5,919 nt of DNA from PVC group bacterium (lineage in GTDB: Bacteria > Verrucomicrobiota > Kiritimatiellia > SS1-B-03-39 > UBA6053), in assembly GCA_003565815.1 (NCBI GenBank), contig PXAS01000289.1:1-5919 (forward strand), read 5' to 3'. The translations under genes and the position numbers were made by a program. Under the pieces are notes generated by a model that saw nothing but the letters and a program-made list of their open reading frames with translations, ran no database searches and was not told the origin of the DNA. Below are positions 1-4,933 of this stretch, piece after piece. Each line of letters opens with the position of its first letter. Position 1 is the first letter of the stretch.

Positions 1-338
1 CCGAAGTTCCCCTGGCTGTCGATGGTGGGATAGCGCATGGAAAACAACTGCGCCTGCCGCACCAGGGCGTCGTACACCGCCGAGTCGCCGTGCGGATGGA
101 ATTTCCCCATCACTTCCCCGACCACGCGGGCGCATTTGACGAAGGGACGGGTGTGGACCCAGCCGCCTTCTTTCATGGCGAACAGAATGCGGCGGTTCAC
201 CGGCTTGAGCCCGTCGCGGGCGTCGGGCAGGGCGCGGCCAATAATGACCGACATCGAATAATCGATGTAGTCGCGTTGCATCTCATCTTCGATATTGATG
301 AGGTCGATATGATCGGCGGGAGGCGTGTTGGGATCCAT
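1..338 (-). CDS. gyrA: DNA gyrase subunit A, N-terminal part (cut by window edge)
   Basis: This is the start of GyrA, the subunit that cuts and rejoins DNA in gyrase, the A2B2 type II topoisomerase that introduces negative supercoils in the cytoplasm. Only 112 full codons are visible, and the gene continues past base 1. Visible landmarks are DYSMSVIIGRALPDARDGLKPVNRRILFAM-like text, in pieces DYSMSVIIGRALPDARDG (residues 23-43) and KPVNRRIL (45-52), then ARVVGEVMGKFHPHGDSAVY (70-89) and QGNFG at the edge. S86 and D90 match E. coli S83 and D87, the main quinolone-resistance positions, and both have the susceptible residue. The catalytic tyrosine lies just beyond the window. The ATG at 338 is preceded by AGAAGG. 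Adjacency to gyrB argues for GyrA over its paralogue ParC. The gene lies 32 bases after the gyrB stop, so it is very likely co-transcribed with gyrB. Confidence 0.96.
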   Translation of the reverse strand, partial: MDPNTPPADHIDLINIEDEMQRDYIDYSMSVIIGRALPDARDGLKPVNRRILFAMKEGGWVHTRPFVKCARVVGEVMGKFHPHGDSAVYDALVRQAQLFSMRYPTIDSQGNF

Positions 339-350
339 GTGAAAAAGCGT

Positions 351-356
351 CCTTCT
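351..356 (-). promoter_or_regulatory. gyrA ribosome binding site
   Basis: On the minus strand AGAAGG lies 12 bases before the gyrA ATG, within the 32-base gyrB-gyrA spacer. The spacing is a little long but the match to a Shine-Dalgarno sequence is clear, and it supports the start at 338. There is no room in the spacer for a separate promoter and terminator, which fits one operon. Confidence 0.6.
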
Positions 357-370
357 GGGCTAAAACGGGG

Positions 371-2806
371 TCAAATGTCGAGGTTGCGCACGTTGAGGGC
401 GTTGGCTTCGATGAAATCTCGGCGGGGGCTGACTTCATCGCCCATGAGAATGGTGAAAATCTGGTCGGCTTTGATGGCGTCTTCCAACACCACTTTCACC
501 AGCTTGCGGCTGCGGGGATCCATGGTGGTTTCCCAGAGCTGGAGGGGATTCATTTCCCCCAGACCTTTGTAGCGCTGAATGGTCATGCCTTTTTTGCCCA
601 AATCGCGGATGCGGTCCAGCAGGTCCATGATTTGCGACAATTCGGCCACCGTTTCCTCGCCCTCGACCAAGCTCAGAACGGTCTCCGTTCCAGTCAGGAG
701 TCGGGTGGGATCCAGGCCCAGGGCACTGAGTTCGTCCAGGGCCTCGCGAATCCGTTCCTTGGACTGAATGTCCACATAGCGGAAGGGACGGCCTTCGGTC
801 TCCAGGGCATCGTTGATTTTGCGCAATTCCTCTTCGTCATGGGCAAAGCGGGTCTCTTTTTCCTTCCCGCTGCCGCGAATCACGGCGTAAAGCGGAAGGA
901 TGCCGTCTTCACGACGGTGGGCGATGTAGTCGCCGGGATCCACTTCCTTGCGCTTCACCAAATCCAGCAAGGGCTCCAGCTTGCTCAACACCTGCAGGGT
1001 TTTGGCCAAACCCTCCGCGTCGAGGACTTCTTCGCCCTCGGCATTGTGGGCCACCACCCCCTCGGAGCCCAGTTCCATCAGCATGCGCGTCAGGGCGGGA
1101 TCGTTTTGAATGTATTCCTCCCGCTTGCGGCGCACCACCTTGTAGAGCGGCGGCTGGGCGATGTACACATAGCCCCGCTCGATCAGTTCCGGCATCTGAC
1201 GATACAGGAACGTCAAAATCAGGGTGCGGATGTGGAGCCCGTCCACGTCCGCGTCGGTCATGATGATGATGCGGTGATAGCGGGCTTTCTCGATATTGAA
1301 GTCGTCCTTGCCGATGCCACAACCAATGGCGGTGATCATGGTCTGGATTTCCTTGTTGCCCAGAATCTTGTCCAAACGCGCTTTCTCCACGTTCAGCACT
1401 TTGCCGCGCAACGGAAGAATCGCCTGAAACGTCCGGTCGCGTCCCTGTTTCGCGGAACCGCCCGCCGAATCCCCTTCGACGATGTAAATTTCGCATTTGG
1501 AGGGATCGCGCTCGGAACAGTCCGCCAATTTTCCCGGCAGCGAGGCCGAATCCAGCGCCCCTTTGCGCCGGGTCAGATCCCGGGCTTTGCGGGCCGCCTC
1601 GCGGGCGGTGGCCGCCAACAGAGCCTTTTCGATCAACTTGCGGGCCACGGCCGGATGCTCTTCCAAATAGACCGACAGCTCCTCGTTCACCACGTTTTCA
1701 ACGATCCCCTGCACGTTGCTGTTCCCCAGCTTGGTTTTCGTTTGCCCCTCAAACTGCGGATCGGGAACTTTCACGCTGATAATCGCGGTCAGGCCTTCGC
1801 GGATATCGTCCCCGGTCATGCCCACTTTTTCGTCCTTGATCAGCTTGTTGGCCTTGCCGTAAGCGTTGATCGTCCGCGTCAGCGCGGAACGGAACCCGCT
1901 CAAATGGGTGCCGCCCTCGTGGGTATTGATGTTGTTGGCAAAGGAAAACAGGCTTTCGTTGTACGCGTCCGTGTACTGAATGGCGATCTCCACGCCAATG
2001 CCGTCCTTTTCCTTGTCAATGAAGATCACATCGTCATGCAGCGGCGCTTTGGTTTGGTTCAGATGCTTGACGAATTCGGCGATGCCGCCGTCATATTTGA
2101 ACTCTTCCCGGCGATCGTCCTTTTCGGACTGCAAAATCACCCGCACCCCGCGGTTCAGAAAGGCCATTTCCCGCAGACGATTGGTCAGCAGGTCCCAGGA
2201 AAACGCCAGGGTTTCAAAGATTTCAAAATCCGGCATGAAAGTCAGCTTCGTACCCGTCTCCGAGCTATTGCCCAGAACCTCAAGGGGTTTCACGGTTTTG
2301 CCGCGCTCGAAACGCATGTGGTGAATCTGCCCGTCCCGGCGCACTTCCACTTCCAGCCACTCGCTCAAAGCATTGACGCAGGAAACCCCCACGCCGTGCA
2401 GCCCCCCGGACACCTTGTACGAATTGCTGTCGAATTTGCCCCCCGCATGCAGCACCGTGAGCACCACCTCCACCGCCGGTTTTTTCTCGGTCCGGTGAAT
2501 GTCGGTGGGAATCCCGCGGCCATTGTCCGACACCGTCACCGACCCGTCCATGTTCAGAACCACTTCCACAAAATCGCAATGCCCCGCCAACGCCTCGTCG
2601 ATCGAGTTGTCCACCACCTCGTAGACCAAATGGTGCAACCCGCGGGTGGAGGTATCGCCAATGTACATGCCGGGCCGTTTGCGAACCGCGGACAATCCTT
2701 CCAGCACCGTGATGTTGCTGGAGGTGTAGGTTTTGGGGTCCACGCCCGGGGGAACGACAGGAGGAACTTCGGGCGGAATGCTTTGTGCATCAATAGGTTC
2801 AGTCAT
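371..2806 (-). CDS. gyrB: DNA gyrase subunit B (ATPase and TOPRIM subunit)
   Basis: GyrB binds and hydrolyses ATP to drive strand passage by gyrase. The 811-residue length is close to E. coli GyrB (804). After a proline-rich N-terminal extension of about 30 residues (PPEVPPVVPPG at 11-21), the GHKL ATPase domain shows E63 and N67 (YEVVDNSIDEALAG), D94 (SDNGRGIP, 94-100) and a glycine-rich lid SGGLHGVGVSCVNALSEW. The TOPRIM domain has EGDSAGGSAKQGR with catalytic E444, PLRGKVLNVEKAR, and DADVDG with metal ligands D518, D520 and D522. From about 585 to 735 there is the extra domain found in Gram-negative-type GyrB. The C-terminal tail has QRYKGLGEMNP (Y746) and LWETTMDP. All motifs are offset by 20-21 from E. 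coli, so the core is collinear and intact. The start at 2806 has only a weak GGA eight bases upstream. ParE is the alternative, but the insert, the motifs and the gyrA neighbour favour GyrB. Confidence 0.98.
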   Translation of the reverse strand: MTEPIDAQSIPPEVPPVVPPGVDPKTYTSSNITVLEGLSAVRKRPGMYIGDTSTRGLHHLVYEVVDNSIDEALAGHCDFVEVVLNMDGSVTVSDNGRGIPTDIHRTEKKPAVEVVLTVLHAGGKFDSNSYKVSGGLHGVGVSCVNALSEWLEVEVRRDGQIHHMRFERGKTVKPLEVLGNSSETGTKLTFMPDFEIFETLAFSWDLLTNRLREMAFLNRGVRVILQSEKDDRREEFKYDGGIAEFVKHLNQTKAPLHDDVIFIDKEKDGIGVEIAIQYTDAYNESLFSFANNINTHEGGTHLSGFRSALTRTINAYGKANKLIKDEKVGMTGDDIREGLTAIISVKVPDPQFEGQTKTKLGNSNVQGIVENVVNEELSVYLEEHPAVARKLIEKALLAATAREAARKARDLTRRKGALDSASLPGKLADCSERDPSKCEIYIVEGDSAGGSAKQGRDRTFQAILPLRGKVLNVEKARLDKILGNKEIQTMITAIGCGIGKDDFNIEKARYHRIIIMTDADVDGLHIRTLILTFLYRQMPELIERGYVYIAQPPLYKVVRRKREEYIQNDPALTRMLMELGSEGVVAHNAEGEEVLDAEGLAKTLQVLSKLEPLLDLVKRKEVDPGDYIAHRREDGILPLYAVIRGSGKEKETRFAHDEEELRKINDALETEGRPFRYVDIQSKERIREALDELSALGLDPTRLLTGTETVLSLVEGEETVAELSQIMDLLDRIRDLGKKGMTIQRYKGLGEMNPLQLWETTMDPRSRKLVKVVLEDAIKADQIFTILMGDEVSPRRDFIEANALNVRNLDI

Positions 2807-2838
2807 AAATTACATCCAGGGACGGGATCAAAAGACAA

Positions 2839-2852
2839 GCCGGAAACCCGGC
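2839..2852 (-). other. Small hairpin in gyrB leader
   Basis: On the minus strand GCCGG-GTTT-CCGGC forms a five-pair GC stem with a four-base loop, 33 bases before the gyrB ATG. It is followed by TTGTCTTTTG, which is T-rich but interrupted, so it could be a weak attenuator-like element or just mRNA structure. The short stem makes chance occurrence plausible. Confidence 0.25.
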
Positions 2853-2868
2853 GACAAACAGGATCGGC

Positions 2869-2884
2869 AATCCCTATCGGGATT
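2869..2884. other. Inverted repeat AATCCC-TATC-GGGATT
   Basis: A six-pair stem with a four-base loop lies in the gyrB/methyltransferase spacer. It overlaps the weak -10 candidate for gyrB, so it could be an operator or incidental structure. On the plus strand it is followed by only two more T bases and a mixed sequence, so a terminator call is not supported. Confidence 0.2.
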
Positions 2885-2937
2885 TTGCGGATTCGACAAG
2901 CGTTTTCCCGCTTTTCCATGGGATTTTTCCTTGTCCC

Positions 2938-2953
2938 ATCCTTTGCAAAGGAT
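2938..2953. promoter_or_regulatory. Perfect 16-bp palindrome, candidate operator
   Basis: ATCCTTTGCAAAGGAT is a gap-free, perfectly self-complementary 16-mer. It lies in the divergent spacer, 8 bases before the GGAGG ribosome-binding signal at 2961 and about 130 bases upstream of the gyrB ATG. Perfect dyads of this length in intergenic DNA are typical of sites for homodimeric DNA-binding proteins. Nothing in the window identifies the binding protein. Candidates, by inference only, are a host regulator of gyrB or the methyltransferase acting on its own promoter. Confidence 0.45.
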
Positions 2954-2960
2954 TCCGGAC

Positions 2961-2975
2961 GGAGGATCTGAATTG
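2961..2975 (+). promoter_or_regulatory. GGAGG ribosome binding site with TTG, alternative methyltransferase start
   Basis: GGAGG (2961-2965) is followed after 7 bases by TTG at 2973, an ideal Shine-Dalgarno spacing. This TTG is in frame with the methyltransferase and would add 31 residues before the ATG at 3066, giving 380 residues in total. The added peptide (LKKTPCPNVVSALTL...) shows no recognisable domain and includes CTA and TTA leucine codons, which are uncommon in the neighbouring genes. The signal is therefore a strong match on translation grounds but weak on coding character. It may be the true start, a leader-peptide start or chance. Confidence 0.35.
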
Positions 2976-3015
2976 AAAAAAACACCTTGCCCGAATGTCG
3001 TTTCGGCGCTAACTT

Positions 3016-3021
3016 TAGAAT
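3016..3021 (+). promoter_or_regulatory. Candidate -10 box for the methyltransferase-nuclease operon
   Basis: TAGAAT matches the sigma-70 -10 consensus TATAAT at five of six bases. Transcription would start near 3028 and leave a leader of about 38 bases before the ATG at 3066. No good -35 box stands 16-18 bases upstream. An alternative pair is TTGCCC (2987-2992) with TAACTT (3010-3015) at a 17-base gap. If either is used, the TTG at 2973 is not transcribed from it, which would favour the ATG at 3066 as the start. Confidence 0.35.
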
Positions 3022-3048
3022 TCGAACTCCCGCGCCCTCTTTGCCCAT

Positions 3049-3069
3049 ATGAAAACCTCCCCCCCATGA
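3049..3069 (+). other. Six-codon minicistron overlapping the methyltransferase ATG
   Basis: ATG at 3049 opens a tiny frame encoding MKTSPP and ends at TGA 3067-3069. The stop overlaps the methyltransferase ATG in the arrangement ATGA, which is common in translationally coupled genes. No Shine-Dalgarno sequence precedes either ATG. The arrangement could let ribosomes that finish the leader restart on the methyltransferase, but a frame this short arises easily by chance. Confidence 0.15.
3059..3065 (+). repeat. C7 homopolymer touching the methyltransferase ATG
   Basis: Seven consecutive C bases end at the base before ATG 3066. Gain of one C would bring the upstream ATG at 3049 into frame with the methyltransferase. 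If translation starts at TTG 2973, any change in tract length would shift the frame upstream of the catalytic domain. Tracts this short slip only modestly, so this is an observation and not a demonstrated switch. Confidence 0.8.
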
Positions 3070-4115
3070 TTTCATCCCCTTCTCAGACCCAACCCCTCCA
3101 ATTTATCGATTTGTTCTGTGGAATCGGAGGTTTTCGATTTGCTTTGGAGCAAGCGGCAGAAGACAGAGCCTTTCCGGTAAAATGCGTTTTTTCCAGCGAC
3201 ATCGACCCGCATTGCCGCGAATCCTACCAAGCGAATTTCCAGGAAATGCCACACGGTGACATCAAAACGGTCCATGAGCGCGAGGTGCCAAACCACGATT
3301 TGCTCCTGGCCGGGTTCCCTTGCCAGCCCTTCAGCATCATCGGGCAAATGAAAGGGTTCGAGGATACCCGCGGCACGCTTTTTTTTGACATTGCCCGCAT
3401 TCTCAGTGAAAAACGTCCCAAGGCTTTCGTGCTTGAGAACGTGAAGCTTTTGGTGGGACACAATAAAGGACAAACCATCCGGGTCATTCATAAAACACTG
3501 GTCGACATGGGTTATCATGTCGAATACAAGGTTTTGAACGCCCTTCATTTCGGCTTGCCCCAAAAACGGGAAAGGGTTTGGATCGTGGGTTTCCGGGACC
3601 ATGACAAAATGGAGTGGCCGCAAGGAGGCATGGCCATGAAACCATTGGGCGCGATTTTGGAAAACAATGTTGATGCCAAACATTACGCTTCCGAACACAT
3701 TCGGACCAAACGCTTGATGAAAGCTCGACCACGGGCCGAACCCACCATTTGGCACGAAAACAAGGCGGGCAACATCAGTGTATACCCCTACTCTTGCGCG
3801 TTGCGGGCCGGCGCGTCTTACAACTACCTGCTCGTCAATGGCGAAAGACGGCTCACGCCCAGGGAAATGCTTCGCCTGCAAGGCTTTCCCGACAGCTTCA
3901 AAATCGCCTGTTCCGACAGTCAAACCAGAAAACAAGCGGGAAACAGTTTGCCCGTGAACGTGGCCAGGGCGGTCCTCGGCCAAGTCTTGCGCACGCTGGA
4001 ATATGGCCGGGATCCCGCCAACGGCAAGATTCCGGTTCAAATGCGCGTTTTGGAAAACGCCCCCCAAAAGGAAAAATATGCCGCCCGAAAAAAGACCCAA
4101 ACTGCGGACAGTTGA
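3066..4115 (+). CDS. DNA (cytosine-5-)-methyltransferase, probable Type II modification enzyme
   Basis: This enzyme transfers a methyl group from S-adenosylmethionine to carbon 5 of cytosine within a specific site. All main family motifs are present in order: I, FIDLFCGIGGFR (13-24, SAM binding); IV, GFPCQPFS with nucleophile C86; VI, ENV with E124; VIII, QKRERVWIVGF with Q166, R168 and R170; IX, RRLTPREMLRLQGFP (261-275); X, KQAGNSLPVNVARAV (289-303). The target recognition region between VIII and IX is short, about 80 residues, so a single target is likely, but the site cannot be read from it. The 349-residue length is normal for a monospecific enzyme. I place the start at ATG 3066, 12 residues before motif I, as is usual in the family; TTG 2973 is the rival. 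The tail is lysine-rich and overlaps the next gene. Placement upstream of a nuclease-like gene suggests the protective half of a restriction-modification pair. An orphan Dcm-like role is the alternative. Composition is more AT-rich than gyrB and uvrC. Confidence 0.95.
   Translation: MISSPSQTQPLQFIDLFCGIGGFRFALEQAAEDRAFPVKCVFSSDIDPHCRESYQANFQEMPHGDIKTVHEREVPNHDLLLAGFPCQPFSIIGQMKGFEDTRGTLFFDIARILSEKRPKAFVLENVKLLVGHNKGQTIRVIHKTLVDMGYHVEYKVLNALHFGLPQKRERVWIVGFRDHDKMEWPQGGMAMKPLGAILENNVDAKHYASEHIRTKRLMKARPRAEPTIWHENKAGNISVYPYSCALRAGASYNYLLVNGERRLTPREMLRLQGFPDSFKIACSDSQTRKQAGNSLPVNVARAVLGQVLRTLEYGRDPANGKIPVQMRVLENAPQKEKYAARKKTQTADS
4066..4071 (+). promoter_or_regulatory. Ribosome binding site of the putative restriction endonuclease
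   Basis: AAAAGG lies inside the methyltransferase coding end, 6 bases before ATG 4078. It decides the start of the downstream gene against the in-frame ATG at 4003, which lies deeper in the methyltransferase and has no comparable signal. Confidence 0.65.
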
Positions 4116-4824
4116 AAAAATCACCCCTCCCTACCCTTTGAACCGATTTCCAAGCGATTTTGCCTTGGGCTTGGGCAAGGAAATCATTTATCTGCTTGCC
4201 ACGCGCGTCACCCCCCGCTTCGAGGGCCCGGATTGGGAAGAAGTTTTCGCCAGAGTCATCCATGGGCGATGGAAACCCAGCAACGTCGGGCTGGATGACA
4301 TCCTTTTGGAACAGACGGCTTGGAGTGCCAAGACCTTGAAAAACAACAACCCCTTTCGGTGTAAAAAAGTTCGCCTGATTTCGGGCCGAAACTCACCGGC
4401 ATATTCATTTGATCGTGAAAATGTGCATACCTGCAATCCCGCCGAACTGGGAGGCGAAATCCTGTCCATTTGGAATGCGCGTGTCAGCGCCATCCGCTCC
4501 CGTTACGATCACCTCCGAACCGTCGTCCTCATCAAATCCGAAGACTTGTTGGAATTGACGGTGTTTGAAGCCGACACCATTCTGTATGATGCCAATGCCT
4601 ATGACTGGTCTTGGAACCCCAACAAAAATATCGTGGCCCATGACAAACGAACTGGCGCCCATCGATTCACTTGGCAACCACATGGATCACAATTTACCAT
4701 CGTCGAAGAGGTCCCCGAGAAAAAACTCTGTATTCGCCTGAAACAACCCCCGGAATTGGACCACGAAAAAGTGCTGGCCACCATGAATTTCGATGCATCG
4801 TGGGTTGAAGTCGTTACGGTGTGA
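4078..4824 (+). CDS. Putative Type II restriction endonuclease partner of the methyltransferase
   Basis: I do not recognise this 248-residue protein by family; the call rests mainly on context. It begins inside the methyltransferase gene (38-base overlap) behind AAAAGG and is closed by a hairpin, so the two form one unit. Its length suits a Type IIP homodimeric nuclease. There is no signal peptide or membrane segment. A possible PD-(D/E)xK-type core is GLDDILLEQTAWSAKTLK (71-88): acidic D73/D74, then a strand-like stretch ending S83-A84-K85, with E78/Q79 as other possible ligands. The middle holds ISGRNSPAYSF and LGGEILSIWNARV. A hydrophobic strand LRTVVLIK follows, then the distinctive aromatic segments YDWSWNPNKN and FTWQPHGSQF (197-206), which could contact DNA. 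The start at 4078 is chosen for its ribosome binding site. The gene is AT-richer than the housekeeping neighbours, consistent with transfer. It could instead be an unrelated accessory protein. Confidence 0.62.
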   Translation: MPPEKRPKLRTVEKITPPYPLNRFPSDFALGLGKEIIYLLATRVTPRFEGPDWEEVFARVIHGRWKPSNVGLDDILLEQTAWSAKTLKNNNPFRCKKVRLISGRNSPAYSFDRENVHTCNPAELGGEILSIWNARVSAIRSRYDHLRTVVLIKSEDLLELTVFEADTILYDANAYDWSWNPNKNIVAHDKRTGAHRFTWQPHGSQFTIVEEVPEKKLCIRLKQPPELDHEKVLATMNFDASWVEVVTV

Positions 4825-4827
4825 ATC

Positions 4828-4846
4828 GACCCCGCGTTGCGGGGTC
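4828..4846 (+). terminator. Hairpin terminator after the restriction-modification unit
   Basis: GACCCCGC-GTT-GCGGGGTC forms an uninterrupted eight-pair GC-rich stem with a three-base loop, starting 3 bases after the stop codon. Only TT follows before GATG, so the U tract is very weak. It may terminate inefficiently, need a factor, or mainly protect the mRNA 3' end. Read-through into uvrC is therefore possible. Confidence 0.6.
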
Positions 4847-4881
4847 TTGATGCGATTACAGTGTACATTCCACACCTCACC

Positions 4882-4918
4882 TGATCAGCGCGACGCCTTC
4901 GGACGTATCGCTCGATCA
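4882..4918 (+). other. Long imperfect stem-loop in the uvrC leader
   Basis: Arms TGATC (4882-4886) and GATCA (4914-4918) pair, followed inward by AGCG with CGCT, ACG (4893-4895) with CGT (4904-4906), and CC with GG around a TTC loop. There is one CG/AT internal loop, a bulged C at 4913 and a bulged A at 4903, giving 14 pairs in all. It is followed by AAAAA, so it is not a plus-strand terminator. It ends 15 bases before the uvrC ATG, where it could influence translation initiation or mRNA stability. A weak -10-like TACATT at 4864-4869 would start transcription just ahead of it. The remainder of the 4847-4933 spacer shows nothing else I can name. Confidence 0.4.
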
Positions 4919-4933
4919 AAAAACCCAAGCATC

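Larger units (their letters stand above)
2807..3065. other. Divergent spacer between gyrB and the methyltransferase gene
   Basis: These 259 bases separate two genes reading apart and must hold promoters for both. The spacer contains three inverted repeats, one of them a perfect 16-bp palindrome, a GGAGG-TTG translation signal, a good -10 box toward the methyltransferase and a C7 tract. A weak candidate promoter toward gyrB is TTGTCG (complement of 2894-2899) with a 17-base gap to TAGGGA (complement of 2871-2876). It is poor and I would not rely on it. I see no small controller (C-protein) gene here, which some restriction-modification systems place upstream of their other genes. Confidence 0.7.

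Noticed and set aside
2918..2939. ATGGGA and TCCCAT inverted repeat overlapping the palindrome
   Set aside because: Six pairs around a ten-base loop is weak and competes with the much better perfect palindrome at 2938-2953.
632..2971. 779-codon open frame on the plus strand, antisense to gyrB
   Set aside because: It lies opposite a fully intact GyrB with all motifs, and its translation is rich in H, Q, F and R with no domain. It is a by-product of gyrB codon bias.
2733..2972. Methyltransferase start at ATG 2733 inside gyrB
   Set aside because: This start would overlap the gyrB 5' end antisense and add a low-complexity peptide with no family resemblance.
2991..3006. CCGAA and TTCGG inverted repeat with a six-base loop
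   Set aside because: Only five pairs and no extension, so it is likely chance.
4003..4077. Upstream in-frame ATG at 4003 as the nuclease start
   Set aside because: It would extend the overlap with the methyltransferase to 113 bases and has no ribosome binding site, while ATG 4078 has AAAAGG at 6 bases.
3072..4124. 350-codon open frame on the minus strand, antisense to the methyltransferase
   Set aside because: The opposite strand has all C5-methyltransferase motifs in order, and this frame has no recognisable motif or supported start.
2826..4921. GATCAAAA at 2826-2833 and 4914-4921 as direct repeats bounding the cassette
   Set aside because: An eight-base match between two spacers of this size is expected by chance about half the time, and one copy is part of the uvrC leader stem.
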